From Saprospiraceae bacterium (GTDB taxonomy: Bacteria > Bacteroidota > Bacteroidia > Chitinophagales > Saprospiraceae), in the NCBI GenBank assembly GCA_016711125.1, contig JADJTQ010000008.1, positions 124,001 to 188,000 of the forward strand: a stretch of DNA of 64,000 bases. The letters are read 5' to 3'. The position numbers and the translations under genes are program-made. Under the pieces are notes generated by a model that worked only from the letters and a program-made list of their open reading frames with translations, made no database searches and was not told the origin of the DNA. Positions 46,207-55,339 of this stretch are shown in pieces (position 1 is the stretch's first letter; the number at the start of each line of letters is the position of its first letter).

Positions 46207-47406
46207 TTAGATTATGAATAATGGGTGCCTCGGATTAATTAATTGAGGAGGGCCTCTCTTAGGTATTTCTCCCATGAGTTTTAACGTGGGCTTTTTACAG
46301 TTGGGGCAGAGAGTGACATCCAGACCTTTTTGTTGCCAGAGAACCTCCCAATCCAATTTTAGGATACTGGCATTTTTGGATTCCGGGAAAACGATTGCCT
46401 TGTACTTGCTGGAAAGAATGCCATAGTGTCTAATTTTGGTAAATCCTCTTGGCAACAGATGTAGCGAAAATCTACGGACGAATTCTTGAGGATGAAGCGC
46501 CATAGATTTTGACCTCCCACCGTGTTTATAATCCTTGTACTGAAAGATGATTTTATCAGATGATATAGCCTTAATCCTATAATTACTAATGGCTGCTTTA
46601 TGTGAGTATCTCGCCAAATATTCAATGACACCTTTTGGTCCGGCAAAGCTTGACTTGGTAAATACCACCCATTTAAGGCGATATAGTTTAGAGATAAATT
46701 CGGGTGGAATGACCAACCCCCTGCAGGTCCATGTTGGCTTTGAATTGAGCCATAAATTTGCCACGAAACAAGATGCTCATGGCTTTGACAGGAAACAAAA
46801 ACTTGCCATTTCCTTGAGCATCTTTCCATTTATTTTTTGCAGTAAGACCTCCTCCGGCACAATGCAGTGGACGTGAGGGTGCAAGCTTAGGTTTTGCCCC
46901 CAAGTATGAAGAACCATGGTGACACCAATTTGTGCTCCCAGGTATTTTGGATTCCACGCGAAACTATCCAGCGTTTGCCAGGCACACTGGAATAGGATGG
47001 AATACATTTGCCGCGGGTATGCAAGACAAAATTGATTTAATTCAGCAGGGATGGTAAATACGGCATGGTAGTATCTGGTATTAATTAATGAAGCTTGCCT
47101 TGCCAAGATCCACTTTTCTTTTTGTGTGTTTTGGCAGGTAGGGCAGTGTCGATTGCGACAGCTGTTGTATCGCTTATGGACATGACCACAATGGCTACAT
47201 TGGTATAGATATCCACCTAAGGCCGGTGTACGGCATTTTCTAATGGCGTCCAGAATTCGAATCTGATAAGAATTAAAGTGTGTATCTGATTGAATCTGAG
47301 ACCACTGCTGGTTAATGATGTCTGCTACCTTATGTTTGCTAGCCTTGTAGGCCTTGGTAGAGCCTGTCAAAAGGACTAAATCGGTCCGTTTTCGAGATCC
47401 TGGCAA
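46207..47406 (-). CDS. IS91 family transposase (two frame breaks)
   Basis: HUH-type rolling-circle transposase of about 400 residues in family terms. Residues 60-90 form the zinc-binding N-terminus (QCSHCGHVHKRYNSCRNRHCPTCQ); HPHVHCIVP is the HUH-like metal motif region; RYSHKAAISNYRI is the tyrosine region (Y2). Breaks are at CC (46854-46855, one base missing; restored HCIVPGGGLTAKNKWKD) and C5 (46717-46721, one base extra; restored MDLQGLVIPPEFISKLYRLKWV). With both repaired the protein runs to 46207, ending in a second CxxC segment. If the errors are technical, the transposase is intact. Confidence 0.82.
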
Positions 47407-48242
47407 CGTGAAGGTAAACCATCGTGGTGGTCAAATGAGCATGCCCAAGTAGAGATTTGACCGTATCAATATCCATCCCAAATTCCAATAAGTGAGTTGC
47501 ATAGCTATGTCGCAACGTGTGTACGCAAGCATCTTTCTGAATGCCACTTGTTTTTAGTGCTTCCTTCATTGCCCACTGCACGCCTCTGGCGGACAAGGGA
47601 CTTGTCATATCTTTACCATTGAATACATAGTTTTTAGGATGGTAAGCTTTGTAATATTTTTTTCAGTCCTTTTGCCATCAACGGACTAAGAGGAACGTAT
47701 CGCTCCTTTCGATACTTGGTTTTACGAATGTGGATTTGCATTCGGTCAAAATCAACGTCCCTTTGTTGTAGGTTCCGAACTTCTTTCTGCCTTAATCCGG
47801 CAGAATAGATCAAGCAAAGAAGAATCCGATGCTTCAGCATTTTACCCGACTTAAATAATTGACGACATTCCTTCATACTCAATACTACCGGCAAAGGAGC
47901 ATCTCGCTTCAGACTCGGCAACCTGATGGCCTTGTCTTCTCTATCGTAAATCCGGAAGAGTAGTCTCAGCCCGTAAACGGTGTGCTTGAAATAGCTCTTA
48001 GAGGGTTGATCATTCTTGGCTAAATTAAATAGATATCCATTGATCTGCTCCTCTTCCAACTCAATGGCTACTAAATTGAAGTGTAAACTAATTTGAGCAA
48101 TACAGCGTCCATAATTGGTCAAGGTAGACTCAGATAATCCACCTAATACCACTTTTTGCTCTAACTTTGCATACATGGTTGAAAATCCTTCAACCTCGAC
48201 TTTTGCCCTATCAATGATAGTAGCTCTTGTTCTTTTTTCCAT
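47339..48242 (-). CDS. Tyrosine recombinase/integrase of the IS91-type element (frame break)
   Basis: A tyrosine recombinase of about 300 residues. The SAM-like core-binding region is followed by the catalytic domain with Arg in AGLRQKEVRNL, His-x-x-Arg in VHTLRHSYATHLLEFG, His in LLGHAHL and the nucleophilic Tyr in TTMVYLHV. The break is at T7 (47657-47663, one extra base); repaired reading is GLKKYYKAYHPKNYVFNGKDMTSPLSARGVQWA. The start codon overlaps the left arm of an inverted repeat, which may be a self-regulation or end site. Confidence 0.85.
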
Positions 48243-48316
48243 AACTCAGAAAATTTTTGTGGTTATTAATTCTTCCGAGTTATGGATTTTATTTGTTAGA
48301 TTCAAGTCAGGTGACC

Positions 48317-48354
48317 ATCGCCGATAGGCGATTTAGTTCAACAGGAGGTTGAAC
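48317..48354. repeat. Two tandem short hairpins upstream of the recombinase gene
   Basis: ATCGCC-GATA-GGCGAT (48317-48332) and GTTCAAC-AGGAG-GTTGAAC (48336-48354) are perfect short hairpins, separated by three bases. No T-run follows either. They may mark the ter end of the IS91-type element. Confidence 0.5.
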
Positions 48355-48412
48355 CCACAAGGACAACATCAAATGATCGGGAACCCTCGGAATCTAATCT
48401 TTGGCAACAAAT

Positions 48413-48769
48413 TTACTGAAGCAGAATATGTACGCTTTCAGGGGGACGTCCGATAATGGCCCGCTTACCATTGACCACAACTGGGCGCTGGATTAATTTG
48501 GGATTGTCAGCTAGCACATTAATCCACTCCTCCTCACTTAACTCACGATCTCTATATTCATCTTTATAGAGTTTTTCTTCCTTCCTTACTAGTTCTTCAG
48601 CCTTGATATGTAGTTTATCCAGCACTTCTCTGATCTCCTTACGAGTCGGAGGTGTTTCCAGATATAAGACTACCTCCGGCTCAATGCCATGGTTCTGAAT
48701 GATATTCAGTGTTTCCCTGCTTTTGCGGCATCTTGGATTGTGATAGATTTTCATACCTTCCGTCGACAT
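48413..48769 (-). CDS. arsC: ArsC/Spx-type arsenate reductase, glutaredoxin-dependent
   Basis: A 118-residue thioredoxin-fold protein. The catalytic segment HNPRCRKSRETL carries the reactive Cys (residue 14), and RPVVVNGKRAIIGRPPESV is the arsenate-binding region near the C-terminus, both typical of ArsC of the E. coli R773 type, including YfgD/YffB-like homologues. No arsenic resistance genes (arsB, arsR) are near, so the physiological substrate is uncertain. It is transcribed divergently from the thioesterase gene with 31 bases between. Confidence 0.88.
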   Translation of the reverse strand: MSTEGMKIYHNPRCRKSRETLNIIQNHGIEPEVVLYLETPPTRKEIREVLDKLHIKAEELVRKEEKLYKDEYRDRELSEEEWINVLADNPKLIQRPVVVNGKRAIIGRPPESVHILLQ

Positions 48770-48800
48770 TTATTCTTCAGTTGCAAAGTTACGCCTTATT

Positions 48801-49223
48801 ATGATTTGGAAGCAAGTCCCGAACCTGGAAATACTCAACGAAAAGAGTAAAAACACTTTAATTGATCATTTAGGCATCAAAATCACCGAAATAGGCAGCG
48901 ACTTTATCAAGGCTACCATGCCAGTTGATCATCGAACCCATCAACCAGATGGAGTTTTGCATGGAGGTGCTTCGGTGGCTCTTGCGGAGAGTATGGGCAG
49001 TTTTGCTGGCTGGATGTCGGTAAGCGATCCGACCTGTGAGAGCGTTGTAGGAGTTGAGATTAATGCTAATCATCTGGCAGCGGTGCGATCTGGTGAGGTA
49101 GAGGCGACGGTAAGTGCCATAAAGATCGGAAAGCGCATCCAGGTGTGGAATATCCTGATTAGCCAGGAAGACAAAAAAATCTGTATATGCCGCTTAACCA
49201 CTATGACCGTTATGACCCAATGA
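48801..49223 (+). CDS. Hotdog-fold PaaI/MenI-like thioesterase
   Basis: A 140-residue hotdog thioesterase. The signature QPDGVLHGGASVALAESMGSFAG (residues 48-70), with the catalytic Glu (in AES) and GVEINANHLAAVRSGEVEAT, is typical of the 1,4-dihydroxy-2-naphthoyl-CoA hydrolase/ PaaI group, acting in menaquinone synthesis or general acyl-CoA hydrolysis. No men genes are nearby, so the substrate is open. Its TGA overlaps the next ATG by 4 bases. Confidence 0.87.
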   Translation: MIWKQVPNLEILNEKSKNTLIDHLGIKITEIGSDFIKATMPVDHRTHQPDGVLHGGASVALAESMGSFAGWMSVSDPTCESVVGVEINANHLAAVRSGEVEATVSAIKIGKRIQVWNILISQEDKKICICRLTTMTVMTQ

Positions 49224-51634
49224 AAACTGTCGTGGTCGTCCTCGTAATTTCTATGATTACTGGTGATTATCTGGGACTACTTCAAGCTCAGGAACCCATC
49301 GCTCAGCAACGTGATTTTAATGTTGAATTCTTAAGTAATCGTCAAATCCAATTTCCGGAAGAGGTCAATGATCAATACCAGCGATATTCGGATATCTGGG
49401 GTTACACTTCAGAAAATGGTACTGAATTTGCCATTTTAGGTACGGGTATCGGCACCGCGATTTACGAACTTTCAGATCCGGCAAATCCAACTTTAGTATC
49501 ACTGGTACCGGGCACATTATCTCGTTGGCGGGATTTCAAGACCTATGGCCACTATATTTTTGGTGTTGCCGACGAGGGTGCCGATGGTCTGTTAATCATT
49601 AATATGGCTGATGCTCCGGATAATATCCAGTGGTCATTCTGGCGCCCAACCCTAACTATCGGAAGCGACCAGCCGCGGACACTTGATAAATGCCATAACC
49701 TCTATATTGATTCTACCTTTGTATTTTTGGCCGGTTGTAATCTCCATGGAGGAGGTATCCTCATCCTAGATCTTTCAACGGACCCAGAACAACCGGATTT
49801 CATAGCTACAGGTGATCGCAGGTATGCTCATGATGTATTTGTACAAAATAATCGCATGTATACTTCCGATCTGGGCAGTGGATGTGTGATTGTAGATATC
49901 ACGGATATTAATAACCCCCAAACTATTGTCTCACAAGAGACTTCCCTTGACTTTACCCATAATGCATGGGTGTCTGAAGACGGATCTTTTCTTTTTACAA
50001 CTGACGAGCGCACCGATGCTTTTATAGATGCCTACGATATCCGTAATACTGATGAAATCTTGAGATTGGATCAATATCAGCCTTCTGCAACAGTGCGCAA
50101 TCCCGTCATACCACACAATGTGCATTACCTAAATGGCTACCTTATCATATCGTACTATGTAGACGGAGTCAAGATTGTCGACGCCCATCAACCCGACAAC
50201 CTGGTCGAGGTAGGTAGCTATGATACCTACCGGTTTCGTGATGATGGCTTTCATGGGGCTTGGGGAGCCTTTCCATTTCTGCCCAGTGGTTTGATTTTAG
50301 TTTCTGATATTGAGTCGGGCCTTTACGTTTTACGACCCAATTATCAAAGGGCTGCTTACTTGACCGGTACAATCACAGATCTAACCAATTCTGATGTTTT
50401 GTCAGATGTCAACATTGAGGTTGAGTCGGAAAAACCAAGCCTTACTAAGAGCCTTCAGAATGGTTTGTACAAAACTGGATGGGCAGGCTCCGGTAATGTA
50501 AAAATAACCTTTAGTAAATCTGGCTATCATCCTGAGATTGTGGAAATCAACTTGGTTCAGGAAGAAACCATGACGCTTGATGTGCAATTGCAGCCTCTCG
50601 AAAGGTATGAAGTTAGCGGGCAGGTTCTGGATCGAAGCACTGGCCTTCCGGTTGCAAAGGCCCAGGTTATTGTCTTTAATGACCTGTACGAAGAAAGGAC
50701 CACTGCCAATGAAAATGGCATGTTTACCATCAGTTCGTTTGAAGGTTCAGTGACCATTGCAGCCGGTCATTGGGGATATATCCACAGCTTCATACTCCAG
50801 GATCTTGAAGAGGACAAGAATGATGTCACCCTTGAGCTTGATAAAGGTTATCGAGATGATTTTGTATTTGATTTCGGTTGGACAGTCGCCAATAGTTCAG
50901 GAACAGCAACTATACAAGGCTGGCAAAAGGGAAATCCAAAATATGCCATATATAACGAAGAAATCACGAACCCAAATGGTGATTTGGAGCAAGATTTTGG
51001 TAATGAATGTTTTGTAACAGGTCTTGCAGGAAATCTCGGTGCCAATCTATCCGACACCTCGACACTGATATCACCTTTATTCGACATATCGGAATATACA
51101 GATCCGGTTATCAATTATAATACCTGGTTTTATGATTTCGGGGTCCAGCCGGCTGATGATCAATTACAGATTCTGATCGGAGATGGCAACCAGGAAGTTC
51201 TCGTCGAAAGTATTAATATGTCACAAAGTGGCTGGAGAGACCGTTCCGAAATCCGGGTGCTGGATTTTATAACTCCCACTGATGGCATGTATCTAAAAAT
51301 AGTGGCCGCAGATACGGGCAATGTGCATATTTACGAAGCAGCCGTTGATGCTTTTTCCATAAGTGAAGGACAAACTACGTCTGCACTTGAGTCAGGAGGT
51401 ACTTCCCACATTCTTGTTTTTCCCAATCCAGTTAAATCTATTTTAAATATCCAAACCCAGGAAGTCAAAATAGATGAAATAGTGATCTACGATATGGAGG
51501 GAAAAATGGTTTTGAGAAAATCTTTTGCAAATACGGGTTTCATAGAAATTGCTACTCTCCGCCCGGGGAGTTACGTTCTATTGCTGAAATATCAGGGAAA
51601 AAATTTAACTACTAAAAAATTTATCAAAGGATAG
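49220..51634 (+). CDS. Choice-of-anchor B family secreted protein with T9SS sorting domain
   Basis: An 804-residue exported protein. ATG 49220 starts a signal peptide (MKTVVVVLVISMITGDYLG); the longer frame from 49187 would be inside the thioesterase gene. Residues 25-380 are the LVIVD-repeat beta-propeller of choice-of-anchor B proteins. Two carboxypeptidase-regulatory-like segments follow (about residues 385-470, one YEVSGQVLDRSTGLPVAKAQVIVF), then a beta-rich domain, and the C-terminal 75 residues are a type A T9SS sorting signal (ILVFPNPVKSILNIQ, ...GSYVLLLKYQGKNLTTKKFIKG). It is secreted across the outer membrane by the type IX system; its target is unknown. The ATGA overlap links it to the thioesterase, likely without functional meaning. 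Confidence 0.9.
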   Translation: MKTVVVVLVISMITGDYLGLLQAQEPIAQQRDFNVEFLSNRQIQFPEEVNDQYQRYSDIWGYTSENGTEFAILGTGIGTAIYELSDPANPTLVSLVPGTLSRWRDFKTYGHYIFGVADEGADGLLIINMADAPDNIQWSFWRPTLTIGSDQPRTLDKCHNLYIDSTFVFLAGCNLHGGGILILDLSTDPEQPDFIATGDRRYAHDVFVQNNRMYTSDLGSGCVIVDITDINNPQTIVSQETSLDFTHNAWVSEDGSFLFTTDERTDAFIDAYDIRNTDEILRLDQYQPSATVRNPVIPHNVHYLNGYLIISYYVDGVKIVDAHQPDNLVEVGSYDTYRFRDDGFHGAWGAFPFLPSGLILVSDIESGLYVLRPNYQRAAYLTGTITDLTNSDVLSDVNIEVESEKPSLTKSLQNGLYKTGWAGSGNVKITFSKSGYHPEIVEINLVQEETMTLDVQLQPLERYEVSGQVLDRSTGLPVAKAQVIVFNDLYEERTTANENGMFTISSFEGSVTIAAGHWGYIHSFILQDLEEDKNDVTLELDKGYRDDFVFDFGWTVANSSGTATIQGWQKGNPKYAIYNEEITNPNGDLEQDFGNECFVTGLAGNLGANLSDTSTLISPLFDISEYTDPVINYNTWFYDFGVQPADDQLQILIGDGNQEVLVESINMSQSGWRDRSEIRVLDFITPTDGMYLKIVAADTGNVHIYEAAVDAFSISEGQTTSALESGGTSHILVFPNPVKSILNIQTQEVKIDEIVIYDMEGKMVLRKSFANTGFIEIATLRPGSYVLLLKYQGKNLTTKKFIKG

Positions 51635-51744
51635 TATTTTCTGATTTTTTAAAATTCTTTTCTTTTAATTCTTGCCTAAAATATATTCAAGCTGACCATT
51701 TCTTTAGAATCCATCAGTTTGCTCCTGAAAAATATATACAACCC

Positions 51745-52914
51745 ATGAAAGCCATTGTCTGGATCCATTTTCTTATCGCCTTCATTTCTTGTGAATCCCG
51801 AAATATAGCAACCATTTCCGCGCCTCGGGATTTTCCAGCTAATCAACCTGCATTTATCGAGCTTGAATTACCTGCTATAGCTCAGCATTACCAATTGAAG
51901 ATCAATGCCCTTACCCCGGTTGTGCTTCAATATCTTCAGGATCATCAATGGTGTTTTATACCAACCTATCCGATCAAAAAAAATGAAAAAATCTTTATCG
52001 AAAAAACCGATCAAGCTCAGACCTCAAAGTGCAACATCAGGGAAGAAAATGAGCATCTGGTGGTTGAATTGGATGGACGGGAAATCATGCGATATGCTTT
52101 AAAAACTCAGTTTCCCGCTGTTACCTTACCTGCATACTATCAAAGAAGTGGATTCATACATCCCCTAAAAACATTGGAAGGTGCGGTACTAACTGCGGAT
52201 TTTCCTGATGGTCATGTGCATCAACATGGCATTTTTCACGCATGGACACGATCGCACTTTCGTGACTCGATGATCGATTTCTGGAATCAACAATCTGAGC
52301 TGGGAACCATTCGTCACAAGGAATTAATTGCAATTGAAAACGGGCCGGTATCGTCGGGCTTTAAAGTTGCTTTAGAATATGTGGCATATTTACCCACCGA
52401 TACATTTGTAGTCAGCGAAGAGATCTGGAATGTTCGAATATTTCCCATTTCCAATCAATACCTGGTAGACTGGGAGATCGATCAAAAATGTCTGGGTCCT
52501 GACTCTCTGATCATTGATGAATATCATTATGGAGGAGCTGCTTTCCGGGGTTGTGAAAGATGGAATTTACCTGAGGGTGCTTATGATTCTTTATTTTTCG
52601 TATCAACCTCTGATGGAAAATCACAGGTCGATGGCAATCATTCGAGACCCCAGTGGGTCACTATGTATGGCGATTCAGAGATGGGGATAGCAGGCATGGC
52701 CATGATACAACATCGAGGTAATCTTGAATATCCTCAACCTGTTCGTATTCATCCTACGATGCCTTATTTTTGCTTTGCACCAATGGTGTCGGGATCATTT
52801 ACCCTGCTCGCTGGTGATCACTATCGGGCACGATATCGCTTTCTGGTTTTTGACGGTCAGCCAGATTTCAAAGTTATCGGAGAAACTTCGAATGCCTTTA
52901 ATTCCTATCCCTGA
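51745..52914 (+). CDS. DUF6807 (PmoA) family lipoprotein
   Basis: A 389-residue lipoprotein with signal ending at Cys16 (LIAFISC). The family was called methane oxygenase PmoA on thin evidence, and no methane role is expected here. Conserved pieces are the HxHQHGIFHAWTR segment (DGHVHQHGIFHAW, residues about 153-165) and, at the end, the HIS/TYR-rich GDHYRARYRFLVFDG. In Bacteroidota and Planctomycetota such genes go with glycan or polyol catabolism, and it begins the cluster continuing to the symporter at 59039, although a 199-base gap and no visible promoter separate it from the GH88-like gene. Confidence 0.78.
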   Translation: MKAIVWIHFLIAFISCESRNIATISAPRDFPANQPAFIELELPAIAQHYQLKINALTPVVLQYLQDHQWCFIPTYPIKKNEKIFIEKTDQAQTSKCNIREENEHLVVELDGREIMRYALKTQFPAVTLPAYYQRSGFIHPLKTLEGAVLTADFPDGHVHQHGIFHAWTRSHFRDSMIDFWNQQSELGTIRHKELIAIENGPVSSGFKVALEYVAYLPTDTFVVSEEIWNVRIFPISNQYLVDWEIDQKCLGPDSLIIDEYHYGGAAFRGCERWNLPEGAYDSLFFVSTSDGKSQVDGNHSRPQWVTMYGDSEMGIAGMAMIQHRGNLEYPQPVRIHPTMPYFCFAPMVSGSFTLLAGDHYRARYRFLVFDGQPDFKVIGETSNAFNSYP

Positions 52915-53113
52915 GTGAAATTCACGCAATCTATTCTTGAGATTCTGAAAGATCGAAAACGAATTATCCTGGCAGTTTAATTTTATGGGGCTGAAATTCG
53001 GCCCATCATCATGAAAAATCGTAAATCAGGCAACTATATAGCTAGGCTATATTGATTCTTTTTCATCTTTTCCTATTTTGCAACTTCCAAATGAAGATAT
53101 ACGATATTAGCTC

Positions 53114-54502
53114 ATGATGCAGATTGACAACCACATTTTGCTTGAAGACCTGAAACAGAAATTGAAAAACTTCTGGAACCTGTCCGGTGAAAAAATACTG
53201 ATGATCAACCAGGAGTTTGACCCCACTCAAGGCGCTCCGGTTTTTACTGTTGCGGGAAAATATAGTTCCAGGGGTTGGACCGAATGGACTCAAGGATTTC
53301 AATATGGTTCGGCGATCATTCAATTTGAAGTTACCCGAGACGAGCAGTTTCTCCGGATCGGCCGGGATGCCACTCTGCAAAAAATGGCACCACATATTAG
53401 TCACTTTGGGGTCCACGACCATGGATTTAATAATGTAAGTACTTACGGCAACTTACATCGCTTAATGGACGCAGGTATCATTGAAGAAAATGCCTGGGAG
53501 CGGTCGTTTTATGAATTGGCTTTAAAAATCACAGGAGCTGTCCAGGCCAAACGCTGGACCTCTCTACCTGGTGGAGGGTATATTTATTCATTTAATGGCC
53601 CACACTCGCTTTTTGTTGATACGATCCGCTCCTTAAGAGCATTGACCGTTAGCCACGAGTTGGGTCATGATCTGAAGGGAGAAAATGACCGATCCATCAG
53701 CTTATTAGACCGGGCCATCGATCATGCAATTGCCACAGCCACTTACGGTGTTTTTTATGGAGATGGTCGGGATCATTACGATGTCTGGGGCCGAACAGCA
53801 CATGAAAGTATATTTAATGTAAATGACGGCAACTTCAGATGTCCCAACAGCCAGCAGGGTTTTTCGGGCTTTACCACCTGGACACGTGGGCTGGCCTGGG
53901 CTATGCTGGGTTACGCCGAACAACTCGAATACCTGGCTTGCCTGCCAAAGAATAGCTTTGATCATCGCGAAGGATTAGATCATATTGAATCGATTTTTCT
54001 CAAAGCGGCAAAAGCAACCTGTGATTTCTATATCGATAACAGTGCAAGCGATGGGATTCCTTATTGGGATACCGGTGCACCAGGATTAAGCCAAATGGGA
54101 GATTATTTAAATAGCCCTGCGGACCCTTTCAATGAGCATGAACCAGTAGACAGTTCTGCAGCAGCAATCGGAGCTCAAGGTCTGTGCCGGTTAGGTCAAC
54201 ATCTGAATTACCGGGAGAAAGGATCTGGTGATCGATATTGGAAAGCTGGGCTTAAGGTTGCGTCAAGACTCATGGAAGATCCCTACCTAAGTACTAAGTC
54301 TAATCATCAGGGCATTACCTTGCATTCGATTTATCACCGGCCAAACGGATGGGACTATACACCTTCCGACGGCAAAATACCACTGGGTGAATCCAGTATG
54401 TGGGGCGACTATCATATGCGTGAACTTTGTCTCTATCTTCAATACCTGCTTGATCAGAATGGCTACTACACCTATTTTAACGGGGTAAGAAAACCAAACT
54501 AA
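53114..54502 (+). CDS. GH88-like glycoside hydrolase
   Basis: A 462-residue (alpha/alpha)6-fold hydrolase resembling GH88/GH105 unsaturated glucuronyl hydrolases. Visible are the Trp-rich GWTEWTQGFQYGSAI, the HDHGFNNVSTYG segment, and WTRGLAWAMLGYAEQL, which match conserved barrel motifs. The normal activity is release of unsaturated uronic acid from oligosaccharides produced by lyases, but the exact acceptor cannot be read. No signal peptide, so it is cytoplasmic, unlike exported GH105 enzymes. An ATG at 53117 is equally possible. The next gene starts 9 bases after its stop. Confidence 0.8.
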   Translation: MMQIDNHILLEDLKQKLKNFWNLSGEKILMINQEFDPTQGAPVFTVAGKYSSRGWTEWTQGFQYGSAIIQFEVTRDEQFLRIGRDATLQKMAPHISHFGVHDHGFNNVSTYGNLHRLMDAGIIEENAWERSFYELALKITGAVQAKRWTSLPGGGYIYSFNGPHSLFVDTIRSLRALTVSHELGHDLKGENDRSISLLDRAIDHAIATATYGVFYGDGRDHYDVWGRTAHESIFNVNDGNFRCPNSQQGFSGFTTWTRGLAWAMLGYAEQLEYLACLPKNSFDHREGLDHIESIFLKAAKATCDFYIDNSASDGIPYWDTGAPGLSQMGDYLNSPADPFNEHEPVDSSAAAIGAQGLCRLGQHLNYREKGSGDRYWKAGLKVASRLMEDPYLSTKSNHQGITLHSIYHRPNGWDYTPSDGKIPLGESSMWGDYHMRELCLYLQYLLDQNGYYTYFNGVRKPN

Positions 54503-54511
54503 TGCAAACCC

Positions 54512-55339
54512 ATGTCTGATCTTGAAAGACTTTGCATACATACCATTACCACCAAGCCCTGGTCATTGCCAGAGGCCTTAGATGAATATAGTAAGGCAGG
54601 GGTAGGCGGTGTGAGTGTTTGGCAAAATGCAATCGAACCATTTGGGCCTACCAAAGCATCTCAGATTCTCCGTGATTATCCGGTTGAGGTGGTTTCATAT
54701 GTGCGGGGAGGATTTTTTCCTGCATTAGAATCAACGAAACGACAACGGGCTATCGACCACAATCGAAAACTGATCGATGAAGCTGCGGAAATAAACGCAC
54801 CTCTTTTGGTTCTGGTCTGCGGTGCCGATCCCCAACAATCGCTTACTACTTCAAGAGATCAAATCAGAGCAGGGATTGAAGCCATCCTGCCTCATGCGAG
54901 AGCCAACAATGTCAGATTGGCCATTGAGCCGCTGCATCCGATGTATGCCGATACTCGGTCTGCGATCAATACTCTGGCCCAGGCCAATGATATGGCAGAA
55001 AAAGTTGCAGATGACCACGTTGGTATTGCAGTTGATGTTTATCATTTATGGTGGGATTCGGATTTGCAAAATCAAATCCAGCGTTGCGGAGAAGAAGGAA
55101 ATTTATTGGCCTTTCATATCTGTGATTGGAAATATCCGACCGAAGATATGCTCAATGACCGGGGTTTGATGGGAGAAGGATGCATCCCGGTTAAAGAAAT
55201 TTCTTCCTGGGTCAAGACGGCAGGTTTCACAGGATGGATTGAAGTGGAAATATTTTCGAATCACTATTGGTCAATGAACCAAAATATATTTCTAAATAAA
55301 ATCATTGACGCATATCAAAAGCTATCAATCATAAAATGA
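54512..55339 (+). CDS. Sugar phosphate isomerase/epimerase (xylose isomerase-like TIM barrel)
   Basis: A 275-residue TIM barrel of the AP endonuclease 2/xylose isomerase-like group. Ligands for a divalent metal are seen in LAIEPLHP (Glu), GIAVDVYHLWWD (Asp, His), AFHICDWK (His/Asp) and WIEVEIFS (Glu). Such enzymes isomerise or epimerise keto-sugars and their acids. The stop overlaps the next start (ATGA, 55336-55339). Its place beside a Gfo/Idh oxidoreductase and an SDR suggests sugar catabolism via a keto intermediate. Confidence 0.83.
   Translation: MSDLERLCIHTITTKPWSLPEALDEYSKAGVGGVSVWQNAIEPFGPTKASQILRDYPVEVVSYVRGGFFPALESTKRQRAIDHNRKLIDEAAEINAPLLVLVCGADPQQSLTTSRDQIRAGIEAILPHARANNVRLAIEPLHPMYADTRSAINTLAQANDMAEKVADDHVGIAVDVYHLWWDSDLQNQIQRCGEEGNLLAFHICDWKYPTEDMLNDRGLMGEGCIPVKEISSWVKTAGFTGWIEVEIFSNHYWSMNQNIFLNKIIDAYQKLSIIK

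Larger units (their letters stand above)
46207..48242 (-). mobile_element. IS91-type element with tyrosine recombinase gene
   Basis: Two genes in one direction: a tyrosine recombinase (48242-47339) followed by an IS91-type HUH transposase (47406-46207), overlapping by about 68 bases. Pairs like this occur in Bacteroidota. Flanking candidates for the ends are two tandem hairpins at 48317-48332 and 48336-48354, a 10-bp inverted repeat (48238-48247 with 48277-48286) around the recombinase start, and the palindrome at 46042-46058. IS91 elements lack terminal inverted repeats and move by rolling-circle transposition. Exact ends cannot be set without a second copy. Confidence 0.75.

Noticed and set aside
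49187..49219. Upstream start for the choice-of-anchor B protein
   Set aside because: Those 11 codons lie within the thioesterase gene and would bury the signal peptide.
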